A stretch of DNA of 64,000 nt from Daphnia carinata (lineage: Eukaryota; Arthropoda; Branchiopoda; Diplostraca; Daphniidae): positions 1,075,773 to 1,139,772 of the forward strand of contig NC_081332.1 in NCBI RefSeq assembly GCF_022539665.2. Reading direction: 5' to 3'. Of this stretch, positions 43,512 through 55,600 are shown one piece after another. Made by a program: the position numbers and the translations under genes. The notes under the pieces are model-generated. The model ran no database searches. It saw nothing but the letters and a program-made list of their open reading frames with translations, and was not told the DNA's origin. Within the stretch, counting starts at the first letter, position 1; every line of letters begins with the position of its first letter.

Positions 43512-45479
43512 GGCCATATCATGATAGGTGTCGCGTGCTACGAAGAATACCTTGATCATTGCGATGCGTAATTAATACAACAGGTAAAATCGCACGAATT
43601 TCGCTCCCAGAACGAAATTGGTGCCATAATACTTTGAAACCCTTTGGGTAACCACTAGCACACTAGATGTTCCAGGGCGGCATAAACAGACATACACCCT
43701 TATCACTTCATGTACTTTGGGTTCTGCCAAAGGCTCAGGACCTATCCAACACAGCTCAGTTGTATTACATTAATTTAAAAAAATCATATGGAGAAACCAG
43801 AACTTCTTTTCAGAAGTGAATCATTTACTTTATGGCAGCTTCTTCATTGAAGTCCCAGAACACCTACTGCTTCTATGAATCTTTATTGATTGATGGATTC
43901 TTCAGAATTTACCAAAATACTTCAAAAACCCATTGATTTAACATTGAACGATGACAGAAACAGTTCAAATAAAATTTAAACTTACAGAAACCAGAATTGC
44001 GCAAAAGACATCTCAATCCTTTAGTCTAGCCAGGGATAAGGATCCTTCACATAACATATGACCTGAAACAACAGAAAGACTACTATTTAGATGAAAACTT
44101 CAATAACCACTGGCTAATGGCCTTGTACATCATAGTAACCTTTCAGTAAATTCACCACCTTACAGTGTTTAGATCAGAAATGCCTTCGTCAGCAGCCAAA
44201 CACCACAGGCACACATGGGACAGCTCAAGTTAAATAAGATAACATGCAATCTTACAGAAGAATTCCAGACAATGAGCTTGGTGACTTATGAATAATTATG
44301 TAATTTTTTAACCAACAAACCTGGACGAAATTAAGTTAACGTTGCTTTTATGAGAACCCATTTTGCGTAAAGGAAGTTTTGGGCGGGATGCTGTTAACAA
44401 CAAAGGAAATTGCTTTCCGCCAAACACATTTTGAAAGTTAACAGCGTAATGAACTTTGCTTTAAAATTTACAAAATATATTGCAAATGAAACAAAAGATG
44501 AAACCCTCGATATTAAAAATTACCAAATGGTTCTTCTGATTCCAATATGGGAAATCCAAATATCGCTCTTGCCGGACCATGACAATGGTCAAAACGCATG
44601 TCAACCATTGGCAAAATGGGGATTTTCCCTGATGGTTCAACGTTTTCCTAGTTAAGAAAGAAATCGTTCCGGATGTCGCCATTTTGAACTATTCAGAAGG
44701 AATGGAAAAACGTTGCCAGACGTAAACGAATATATGTTTCATTTTTTTCACATTTACAAAATATCTTTAATACATACATATCAAAATTTGTCTTAGTGTA
44801 AAGAAATTCTTTTTAACCCATTTCCTTAAAAACAATTTGTTTTACTTACGAAATCGTTAAAACTTGAAACTCTGACAGCGTCGTAGTCATGGCCATAGGC
44901 CATGACGTGGCCAAACTTCAACAGCCATGTGTGCGTCGCAGAATAGTACCGCCAGAAGCTATCTGTGTAAGCAAGCTTTGGGTTTGTGCTTCTTAACAGA
45001 ATTAAGTGAAAGTTGAATGTTTACTTTTGTTCGAAAATTTCTAAAACGGGACATCAACCAAGGTTCAGGTTATTCCTTTAGGAATAATGCCATTGGTCAT
45101 ATTAGCTCTACCTTTCTCTGGAATTCCACAGTCTCCATTAACAAAATCCTATTCCGCCATCGAGGGGAACTCCCCCACTAAAAGGTAGGACAAAAATAGA
45201 GCTACGTTAAATTTCACAATCTTAGAATAATCGGGTCATCTTACCGCCAAAAAAAGTAATTTTAGCAGTATATATCATTTTGACATCATTTTGATCTATT
45301 TTACAAAATAAAAAGCAAATTAGATACGACTCATAACAAACGGTTACGCAAAAAAAAAAATGTTTTATAGAACGCTAAACACATTTTGTAGAAGGTGGTT
45401 GGAGAATCCTTGTCAAATGTTCCTTGTAAACAAATAACGCCAATTCATTTGTTTGTAACACAATGGTTTGAAATATCCA

Positions 45480-45880
45480 TCATTCTAATTTGAAAGTAGA
45501 AACAATTAGATGATGGATGAAGTAATTTAAATGTGAATATATACCAATCAACCATCTTCTATTTAGGTTACGTGCCTTATAAAGAACGAGACCTTGCTCC
45601 AAACCAGTATCGAAAAAAGAGTTGTTTTGTGAACAGAATGACCGTGTCTCTCGCTTCATCTGTATGAGTAATTTTTGCATAAATATATAGTGCTACGTTA
45701 TTCATAACAACAAAACGTTGTGGCCAAGTACAGCGGTTACTCGTGTGATCTGTAGGAGTAACGCAGTAAGCATATTCTAAATTATTTACTTCTTTATTAC
45801 CCAAAAAAATTGGCATGTTGATCCGACTAAATGTGAACGTTTCTCTTTTTTTGAAAAACACCTACCCTACTAGATTGAAA
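45480..45880 (+). promoter_or_regulatory. Upstream region of ligase copy 2 (shared with the small gene at 58.9 kb)
   Basis: Contains a TATA-like CATAAATATATAG at about 45679-45691. The whole stretch is similar to 58350-58720 and not to the region upstream of ligase copy 1. Homology with copy 1 begins only about ten bases before the ATG. Confidence 0.55.
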
Positions 45881-48294
45881 ATGACAATTGTCAACGGGGA
45901 ACTCATAGGTGAGGGAACACCTAGGGACGCCAACCTCCAGCACCCGAATGTACCATTGGGTACCTATCTCGAAACCGTGATTCAGAAGAATATTGCTAAT
46001 TACGGAGATGGAAAGTGGATTGTAAGGCTTCATTATGAAACTTACGTTACGGTAATGAAAATTTACGTTATTTTACTACCTTTCAGACCGATGTTTCAAC
46101 AGGTAAATCGATGAACTACAGCCAACTGATCAGCAGTCTAAGGTCAGTGGCTTCAGCATTACGAAAAAGAGGCCTAAAAACTGGTGACAGTGTAGTTGTT
46201 ATCGGTCGCAATGATATTGAACTTCCACTCATGTCGATGGCTGTATGGCGTGCTGGAGGCACCCAGGCCTGTCTCAGTGTCAACTTACCTCGAGGTAAAT
46301 GTGGATATTGATATTGAAAGTTGCCATTGGTTGCTTATCTACATCTTTTTACCATCGATAGATGCCATCGAGGCTCGCATTAAGGAAATCGGTAGCAAAT
46401 TTATTTTGACAGATTATGCTCGAGCTGGTCGAATAGTCGAAGTTGCTAAGCGGCTAGATTTCGTAAAAGAAGTATTCGTAATTGGAGATGAAGGAGTGAC
46501 TGGCTGTACACAGTTTCATGAATTATTGAAAGATGCTGGAAACGGTAAAGTTTCATTTATGTACTTAAAATAACTTGACAATTTTTTAACTTAAGCAAAA
46601 ATTAAATATTTTTTGCTGTAATTTTTCATCTATCAATTGCCGTGTAAATAGAATGCCCGGAAAATCTGGACGATGTTGAAATTAATTCGACGGCGTGGTT
46701 GGCTTATACGAGTGGCACAACAGGGACAGCGAAATGCGTTATGCTCTCGCACCGAACAGTGGTTGGATGGCATTTACCTTACAAGTGAAACATGAAATTC
46801 CATTCAACAAAAAAATCTTATCTAATGTGTTTTTTTTTTTTAAATAATGAAGTACTGCCAGAATAGCAAGTAAAACCAAGATTCTTTTTGTCAATAATAT
46901 GAACAACACTGGTGGACTCTGCAAAGCCTTAGGATCAACAACATGCCACTTAGAACTGTACTGCATGTCAACTTTTAGTGAAGAGAATTTTCTATCAGCC
47001 ATTGATTCTGTTAAGGTATTTATCATTATTTGTTAATGTTCCATAAAAAGATTGTTATTGTTTGTTATTCAATGAAAGCCTCCAGCAGTCAGCATATTTC
47101 CAGCTCATATTGCCTGGATTTGCAAGTACCCCCATTTGAAGCAATATGATCTGTCAAGCGTGAAGATCGTCTCTGTAGTAGGATCCTTGTTAAACCCCAA
47201 ATATGAACGCGAGATTTTCGACAAGCTTCCAAATTTGCTCGTAATCAATAACGTAAAGGATTCTTCTAATTCTCTAGCAAATTAGTATCAAGATTACGTT
47301 ATTTTTATATAATTTACCATCCAGGTGTATGCAATGAGTGAAGTTGGACTGGTATGTCGTCAGCGCCCACCAACTATGGCTGCACTGGACAAATCTATAG
47401 CCATTAAAAGTAAGCTAAAAGTAGAAGTAATTTTTTAAATAATTAGTTTTTATTGTAGCTGTATCCATTTTGAAAATTGAAGGGCATATTTTTGGCTCAG
47501 CGGGGACAGTACACATGTTTTGCAAACTAAAGGTATTTGATTTGTCAATGTGTGTATTGCCATTGTAAATCAATGGCAAAGCATTTATTATTTATGCAAT
47601 ATTTTAGGTGATTAATCCAGATACTGGTGATAAACTTGGTCCAAATCAAGTAGGAGAAATCTGTGTACAAACCCCATTTATGCTCACAGGGTACCTCAAC
47701 AAGCCAGAAGTATGACATAATAAAGATTTATTTTCAGCTAGCAATCATGTAATGTTTGCGCGTTCTAGGAAACTGCCAATTTCCTTAGAGAAGAATGGGC
47801 TCATACGGGGGATAAAGGATACTATGATGATAATGAACAAGTTTTTATTGTTGGACGCTACAAAGAACTGATCAAATTTCGCAATCTCAACGTAAAAAAG
47901 CTAATCGACTATTTCATTTTAATTGATTAAAAGTAAACATTTGCCTTGACCAATAACAGATATTACCAAGCAACATTGAAAGTAAAATAGTAAGTCATCC
48001 TGCTGTCGAAGATGCAGCAGTCGTGGGTTTACCTCACGACGAGGATGGGGAACGACCATTGGCTTTCGTAGTCTTATCTGCAAAGAAAGAAGTTTCGGCT
48101 GATGAATTGATGGCTTATGTAAACGGTGCGTTTCACTGTTGCCTAGGCTATTTGGTTACTTTATTTCTGGTATTCTTCTAGATAAAGTTATGGACGAAGA
48201 AAAATTACGTGGTGGACTCCGCTTCATTGAGAAAATTCCAAGAAATGATTTGGGCAAAATAATCCGGCCGGAACTGATGAAGATTTTAAAATAA
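45881..48294 (+). CDS. Adenylate-forming acyl-CoA ligase, 4CL/firefly-luciferase-like, copy 2
   Basis: Paralogue of the gene at 16439-19041 with the same 12-exon layout: 45881-46021, 46087-46294, 46362-46544, 46652-46784, 46853-47015, 47079-47252, 47325-47409, 47459-47532, 47608-47709, 47769-47891, 47960-48125 and 48182-48294. The product is about 554 residues. All junctions are GT-AG and the frame is intact. Exon 7 is 9 nt shorter than in copy 1. The P-loop is the same ([10 protein letters not shown]). The A5 motif has Gly changed to Ala (YAMSE), and the SVGTV turn is SAGTV. The catalytic-Lys motif is [12 protein letters not shown]. Its first 47 residues differ from copy 1 at about seven positions. 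Its upstream region is different, so regulation probably differs too. A polyadenylation signal lies near 48743-48752. Confidence 0.88.
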
Positions 48295-50290
48295 GTTTAC
48301 CTTTTGGTCTGTACACACTAGACATTGGACGGCAATTGGTTATGAAAATTTAACTTCACGCGCTGTGTAGTGTTCTTTGTGTGGTGGATTATTGCGTGAA
48401 TTTTTTTGGAAGGTTCCAGCAAAAATCAAAAAGGTTAATCAACCTATCCCTCAAGCATCTGTCTCGTAAAGATGGCTTCTGCGTCTCATTATTAGCTTAG
48501 CCATAAACTGAAGTTTTATTGTTTTTTCTTCTATTTGGTTTTCTCGTCGTTAATTAAATGGGTTTCCCCCCATTTCAGTAGTTTTTAAATAAAACGGAAT
48601 CGAAGTAGTTTTATAACAATCACTTCGAATTTGGATAACTCTTAAACTATAATTTTAAAGTGAAAACAAACTGAATTTTCGACATCGTTAAATTGCGAGT
48701 TTAAATCGTGTTTGTGTGGCAATATCTGGTTTGTAAAACATTAATAAATAAAAAGAGGTGAAGTGTGGCTTATTTGAAGATCTGACGAAATTAAATTTTC
48801 TCTAGATGGCGATGCAAGTTCATCAGCCCTAGTGTCAAAAATCGAACTATTTTTGTGGCTTTTTCTCGTGATGTTTATTGTTAAACACGGTGTTGCGTTA
48901 GGAAGGTGTATTTGAGTTTCAACAGTATTTTGTTTTAGTTTTTTAATTGTGGTTTTTGCCTCTACCCAAAGGATTGTGTTATAACAACCACTTCGAATTT
49001 GGATAACTCCAAAACTATAACTTCCAGGTAAACCCAAATTGAATTGTCGGCACCGCCGTTGAATTGCGAGTTCGAATCATGTATTTATGTGGCAAACCTG
49101 ATCTGCCATGTCGAACATAAATCACTGATTATGGGTAAAATATTATTACAAGATGTTCTATTTGCTATCAAAATATTCTGCAAGAATTGGATCTCCCATT
49201 TACTTTCTTCTGGTGATAACCATATCTGTTCCACTATCAGCCATCAGTACGGATGGCTACCAAATTAAGGTGATGGTTTTCAAACATTAGCTTCAATTGT
49301 TATGTGTGCGGTAGTCCTTTGAAGTGGTATGTAGGCCGCACCTGAAAACTGAACTTTAAGCACTTTGAAAGGTCCTTTTATGTTAATTCTCTATAGTTTT
49401 CGTTTGAAACTATGCAGATCTTGTGTACCTTGCAATGGAAAACATAGTTCATTTTTTAAATTTTCGAAATTTCAACTTCCGGTTTAAGATCCGGTTTTTA
49501 AATGCTTAATACCTCACTAACTGTTGGTCTGAATGAAAAAAGACAGACATTTTCGTAATTCTCGTGAAATTTGGGGTCGAATCCATGTGTTAGTAGAAAA
49601 TACCCGAAAATCGTCAAAAATCGCAAATTTCCCTGAACTATAGTTCAGGAAAAATCGCGATTTTGGCCAAATTGGACTTTTCGCCAAAAACGGATCAAAA
49701 TAGGTCAGACACACCTTAAATTTCATGAGGATCACGAAAATCATATTCGTTTTGTTGTGGGCCCAGTATTTCTGGAGATAAAGGCTACTTCCGGTCACTT
49801 TCGGTAAATTTTTTTTCAACTTTGTAAAAAGTAAAAAATGAACATTAATATTCCAAACATTTTAAGCACTTTGGTCATTAGTGTAGCTTCCATCCTCTAA
49901 ACAGCGTTTTGTTTTTGATTTTTAATTGTGGTTTTAACCTCTACTTAAAGGGGTTTTATAACAACCACGTCGAATTTGAAGAACTCTTAAACTATAACTT
50001 TCAGGTAAAAACAAACTGAAGTTTCCACATCAGCGTTGAATTGCGAGTTCAAATCTTGTATTGTTATAGCAATATCTAGGTTTCAAACATTAATTTTAAA
50101 AATACGAAAAGTCGGGCTTAGTTTTTTTGTCGGGCTTATTTTAAAATCTGACGAAATTGAATTTCCGCTAGATGGCGATGTAAGTTCATCATCCGTAGTG
50201 TCAGAAATCAAACAATTTTGTGCTCGTAGAAATTCAATCAAATCAAATGGGGTGCTATTTCCAATTAAGTGTTTTCTTTTTTGTGTTGAT
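48295..50290. other. 3' UTR and repetitive spacer downstream of ligase copy 2
   Basis: Longer than its partner in unit 1. It has three copies of the module of about 110 bp described for the unit 1 spacer. It also holds a stretch at about 49280-49950 with no counterpart in unit 1, which has a CTGAACTATAGTTCAG palindrome near 49633 and many AAAATCG-type words. No gene is seen. Confidence 0.5.
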
Positions 50291-50329
50291 CACGTGAAGC
50301 TTATCAATGGATTATTGTTTGTGTTGCAG

Positions 50330-51669
50330 AAAATTGTGTGGTGAACTATCATCATACTTACTACCTAACTTTATCATCAACTCTCCATCATACTTTTCTC
50401 ATGCTCGTGAAGAGGTACTAGACATATGTTTTTCAATAAGAAACCCATTGCCATTATTCTGCTGTTGAGAAGTAGCTCGTCAAACCAATATTGCAAAGGA
50501 TGCTGGCATGCAATCTTCATGTCATTTCGACTGAGCCTTTCAAGTAGTGTGATTTTGAGTTGAAGAGTGAGGTATTAGACTCATATTTTGACATTCAGTG
50601 TTTAAAATTGCCATAATTCTGCTTTTATTTTTAGCCCGCAACTAAGATTGCAAAGAATGTTGGCCAAAAAAGATCATTCTTCGCAAACTCATCATTGTAT
50701 GTAAGTATGAATGTGATGGGAAGTGCAGCATCTTCCTCACAACTGAGTTGAAAACGATTGAAAGCCATAAATTCAGCAGTCTTCACACTATTTCTACCTT
50801 GCCAGTCACCACACGTGAACCTCAACACCACTATGCCTCGGTATTTTAAGTTTCTTTTTTCTTTATTATTACGTTATTTAAACTTAGTATCTTATTATAG
50901 GACTACCAAGCCTGCGTCATCATCCTGAAAATTGCTGGCCCTGTAAACTCCCCAGTCTACGGACAGCAAGCCTAAGTAAAAAAAAAAGGCCCTTCTTCAC
51001 CTCGCCCGTCATCGCTTCGCCCGTCGTCATCGCTTCGCCCGTCGTCCCGTCATCGTTTCGCCCGTCGTCCCGTCATTGTTTCGCCCGTCGCCCCGTCATC
51101 GCTTCGCCCGTCGCCCCGTCATCGCTTCGCCTGTCATCGCTTCGCCTGTCATCGCTTCGCCGTCCCGTCATCGCTTCGCCCGTCCCCGCCTAGTGGTCGC
51201 CTCGTCTTCGCCTCGTTGTCTTCGTGGTATCGTTGTTATTTTATGTAATGTATAGTGTGCTAATTAACAGGTTGGCTGCCACGCCCAGTTTTTCTCCCCT
51301 TTTTTTTGTTAGCTTGTAGGGACGGGCCGCGATGCTCTACCCCACGGTCTATGTGCCGTGGGGTGGAGCAGTCGCCACTGCCCAAAATTCGCCGTAAGGC
51401 AAAAGGCAACGCACCTTAGGGACTCCCTTTTCTCGATGTGTGGTGGAGACCCGGGATGTGCGTTTCCACAACGGTCTACACCATTGCATCAGCCCGGACC
51501 ATTGTGTCCCCCTCTGTCGCCATCCTTAAGATGGCGATGTAGCGACCGTAGATGTAGAGGCGTGGCAGCCAACCTATTAGTTATATTGTGTATTGTATGT
51601 ATGTTGTACATTGTATTGTGATATGTATTGCCAAGTGGTGGAATAGTGGGTGGAAGGAGGGACAATAAA
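50330..51669 (+). ncRNA. Candidate non-coding polyadenylated transcript unit, copy 2
   Basis: Partner of 20205-21421, ending at AATAAA (51664-51669). The portion from about 51230 to 51990 differs from copy 1 by only scattered single bases, fewer than in the ligase coding exons. The coding frames are again short or lack an ATG. Confidence 0.35.
50995..51190 (+). repeat. Expanded minisatellite, CATCGCTTCGCCCGTC-type, copy 2
   Basis: About ten or more degenerate tandem units of TTCGCCCGTC joined by CGTCATCG or CCCGTCATCG spacers. The matching array in unit 1 is only about 65 nt. Confidence 0.9.
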
Positions 51670-51721
51670 AACTTTTAAATTTATTTTATGTTTGTATTTA
51701 TTTATGAGTATGTAGCTGATA

Positions 51722-52746
51722 GACGAGTTGGGGTTTGAACCCAAGACTATTGTCATGCCACTCCGACACTATACCATTAAGCTACCATTGACGTTCCATA
51801 ATAAGTAGATGGTACTAAATAACCTTGTCTGCTGTGCGTACGTACGTATACGTAAATACGCATTCAAATTCCAATCATTGTTAATAAGGACCGTAATGGG
51901 TGAACGGAACGCCGTTGGTCTGGCGTGTCAATTGTAAGAGGTTCGATTCCTCATTAAGACAGGATTACACTAACATATAAATAGATACAGACATGGGTTA
52001 GCTGTTGCTGTAAAGTATGTGATATGTATATAATTTCATCAATAATTAGACTTTCGTTTACTCAAATTCTTTTTTATAGTATGCGCAATTTAAATTTAGC
52101 CATTCTCAGTTTACGTAACCGTATTGGTAATTGGTAACATTATCTTACGTCAAGTGGAACTTACGACCATTTTAAGGTTAATATTTCCTGTTGAATGAAT
52201 GTATATTATTAATTGAATATCTACTCAAAGGGGAATCGAACCAATATCATTCGGCATACTGTGCCGATGCTCAACCATTGAGCTACGAGTAATATGTGTC
52301 ATGTCTCTACTTTTCGTTGTCATTCAGGGGAACATATAAACACTTGTAATAATTTTGTTTAATGGTCCTAACATAAATATAAATCTTGTTTCTCATTCAA
52401 TTCACTCGACTGGGAGTCGATCCCAATGCTTTCTGAATACTAATCCAGTGCTCTTCCACTGAGCCATGAATATTGTTTATATTGTTCTACCAGTCCACGT
52501 AATTTTGAGATCAACTTCTGGACTCGGAAATTTTTTGAATCATTATACTTCTTCCTGAGTGTGTTCGCGGCAATTGATACAGGAAAACTATGGTCACTTT
52601 CGTTTAACCTTTGTTGGTATTAGTAAATATCAATCAGATGGAATAAATAAACGTTGGTATAAGAACCACGAGATTGCAGAGGTTTGAACCACTGACTATT
52701 GGCTTCTGAATCAAATGCTTTACCATTTAGCCAACTGCGACACGTA
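51722..52746. other. Cluster of five tRNA-like sequences, copy 2
   Basis: Elements at 51722-51792 (-), 51887-51962 (+), 52218-52292 (-), 52402-52471 (-) and 52672-52746 (-), in the same order and strands as in unit 1. A and B boxes persist in all five. The third element is the best folded: GCTC/GAGC D-stem, TCGGC/GCCGA anticodon stem with loop ACAGTAT, and TACTC/GAGTA in the acceptor. Its position 33 is C rather than T, which argues against ordinary decoding. Confidence 0.6.
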
Positions 52747-53034
52747 AGATTATTATATTACCACATTATTTATCGGGATGGATATCACGGACATTTAAAA
52801 ATCATTCTTTCTGGATTCACTACAATCAGTTAATTTTCAAAGACCGCGAAACCTTCTTTTTCTTCCTGTTAAGATGTATAATTTTGATAAATATTTTCCC
52901 ACTCAACATACTTTATTTCATCACGCAGAAAACAGATCACCAAAACGTGCCTTCAACATTGATATCAAGTTGTATTACATATTCTACCATCAAGCTACCG
53001 AGTAAATAGTTTGTTAGAGTTGAAAAATAGTATA

Positions 53035-53340
53035 ACGCTTTACTGACTATAAATGTATTTCAAAAATTCTATTTTTTAGTACCGTCAATTAGTTAAACAG
53101 TCTTGTCTACTGTTAACTAAGATTAACCTGCATCAATTGCTTCTAGGTCAATACATGTTGGAATAACATTCGATATAGTTTCATTTGAAGAATTGACAAC
53201 CAAATTTTTTTTTCTCCGATTCGTCCAATATAATGATAAAGCTGCGGTTTATCTATCAGGGTTATATGTTTAAACAACAAATTTTTTTTCTATGTTCATT
53301 TAAAATAATAAATACAATTAAATAATTTAACTTACCATCT
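53035..53340 (-). pseudogene. Relic of the secreted coiled-coil gene family, copy 2
   Basis: The stretch 53040-53180 aligns with the 3' coding end of the gene at 27641-28768 (the CAATTAGTT...CTACTGTTAACT...TTCTAGG neighbourhood) but is full of stops and frameshifts. The 5' part is gone. Confidence 0.6.
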
Positions 53341-55600
53341 TTCCCGTTTTCGTGTCACAATTCCATTTTGTCCAACAACATTAAACAACTCCTCAGTTCC
53401 ACTCCACCTACTATCATCCACGACCCGAGTAGTCGTATACGTATAGCAGATGCAAATTCCCAGAACAATCATCCAATCCGCCTACGAACAATAGGTCATC
53501 AATCTCCATCAACAACAAATCTGCTAGGACATCCGTTGAAAGAAAATAGACGTACGTACAGGTTCCAAATACAAGACCTGGTATGAGCTCGTTATCACCA
53601 CGTCGCACGGTACAACGCCGAGAGCTCATTTTCACTGCAATCTAACCGGAAATTTCTTCTAAAATTATTTTGACCCAAATAAAATTAGCTACCGTGTTTA
53701 CTATCACATCTTCGTATTTCACCAATGTCATCGATTGCCCTTTAAATAATCCAAAAAAATAAAGCATACGTTACGTATCGCAATATTGTACATCAAATTA
53801 CACACTCCCTGCACACAAACCACGAAATCTATAATTAGAAATTACTGAAAAAATTAGTAACGAACAGTGTGGAATGGAAATTCTAGGGTAACAAGCAAGA
53901 TTAATTCCACAAGCTGCTGTGCTATCTTTCTCACTTTACTTATATATGCTGTTGTTTAAAATTTCTTTAGATACTGGTATGAAAATGGAACGCGAAATAT
54001 TACCTTTTTTCTTCACCAGCCACCTTCAGTCCAACAGGTTTACTAGAATTCTGTCATCTTCATGGCTGTTAAGTCTGCAACGTTAATTAGGCTAATGTTC
54101 TTAAAAAAAAAATAAGAACATAAAAGAAAAGAAACCGAGGCTGAATAGCATTGTAACTTGAAACCCTTCACTTAAATTTCCTTGTGGCTTATGTGTAACT
54201 TCCATATCCTTTTGTTAAACACCACCCGTTTGGTCACTGCAACAGCAACACCTACATATCTCTTCCACGTTAAACCTTCAAAATGGGACATACTATTAAC
54301 ATATTGTTAATATAAGCATAATCTGCTTTGGAAATATAAGACTAACCCACTTTGTGAATATTCATTACCATAATTTGATACTAATTTTTGCCAATACATT
54401 AGAAAACTTTTATGAATCTCCCTATAGGAATAGACAACATGACACATGTCATTTAACAGTAAATGGCAACCAGATTCAAGCTAGATTTAGATATTTGTGC
54501 TTTCTTCTTCAACAATGTTCTTTACCCTAAAAAATGTAAGCTCATTTTAGCTACCTACTCTTAAAATCATTACATACCTTGAATAAAACAAAGTTTAAAG
54601 CAGAAAAGACACGAACACAAAAAAGGAATTATGATACCTAAAATTAAACCAAAGCTAGAAAGAAGAGACATGAACAGCCAGAGATGCACATGCACATTCA
54701 CGCAGTACAAGACACTCACTGATCAATACATCAATTCAATACATTTCCGCCTTGCTTCTACTTACGTAAATTATCTTTAAAATAACAGTTACGAAATTCA
54801 CCTAGAATTCTTACCTTGTTTTAACTTATAGCAGTATATTCACTTTCCTGTACAGATGGGTACCACAATAAGATTCACTTTTTTTTTGTTATCTCAAGTA
54901 AAAAGAGTGTTTTGATTTGTTACCTTGCAGTTCAGGGCACCTGCATATTATCCACCATGTAGTCGAATAACTTGTTAGCCTTAGATCAGTAATCCATTTC
55001 CAGAATTCCGATAAAAGACATGACAGTTCTGTGCACAGAGCAGAAGCAAGTTGCTACTGCACCTTTTCAAACAAATTGGCCACTGAAATGAGCGACTCCA
55101 ATTGCTTTCCCTTTACCCAGCCTGTTGTTCTTCTCAAATTCTATTGGATGATGGCAAGAGTTCGGCCATCTTTTCCTCAAAATGGCGGGACGAGAAAATG
55201 GTTTCGGCAACTTTTCCTGCAAATGTTTCAAAGAATTAGTTCTACACTTGTGTACGGAAATTTTCTTTTTTTCATAATCCTCAACATAACTCAAGCATTC
55301 CTAGGAAATCTTCTACAACTGTCGAACTGCTAATTTCCGGACAAAAGAACGTCAGAGGACTATTACCAACACGAGTTTCCGTTTAGCCTCGTAAATCTAC
55401 ACAACAAAATACAAATTATAATTACAAAAGTATATTAAACAAGCAGTTAAGTATTGCAAATTAACACCTACACCATGATCTAGTAGTAGTATAATCTATG
55501 ATAGGAACAGTAGTATTTGGTAGTTAAACCCTAATGAAACCAATTCACCCAACTACGAATAAATAAGAAAAAAAAGAAAATTAATTACGGCATTAAAACA
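53341..55600. other. Intergenic stretch without recognisable genes
   Basis: AT-rich DNA with only short frames. A run around 55080-55330 is open for about 80 codons on the plus strand, but it has no recognisable motif. I found no counterpart of it in the other repeat blocks. Confidence 0.4.

Larger units (their letters stand above)
42720..45880. repeat. Repeat block S2
   Basis: Collinear with S3 (about 56070-58740): the ACCACCGCAGCTTTCC start (42739), the CTCGCCCAGACGCCGG stretch (42960), the TTGCTTTCCGCC region (44410), the AGAAGCTATCTGTGTAAGCAAGC region (44955) and the 45480-45870 upstream sequence all have S3 partners. A module of about 200 bp is at about 44085-44280. Short frames inside it are broken by indels between copies, so I annotate no gene. 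Confidence 0.7.
45872..53340. repeat. Segmental duplication unit 2
   Basis: Direct copy of unit 1 (about 16430-23705) with the same order of ligase, spacer modules, minisatellite unit, five tRNA-like sequences and coiled-coil relic. It differs by extra sequence at about 49280-49950, a longer minisatellite and a more eroded coiled-coil relic. Confidence 0.8.

Noticed and set aside
53368..53635. Short overlapping frames on both strands after unit 2.
   Set aside because: They overlap each other, have no recognisable motifs and no splice or polyadenylation context.
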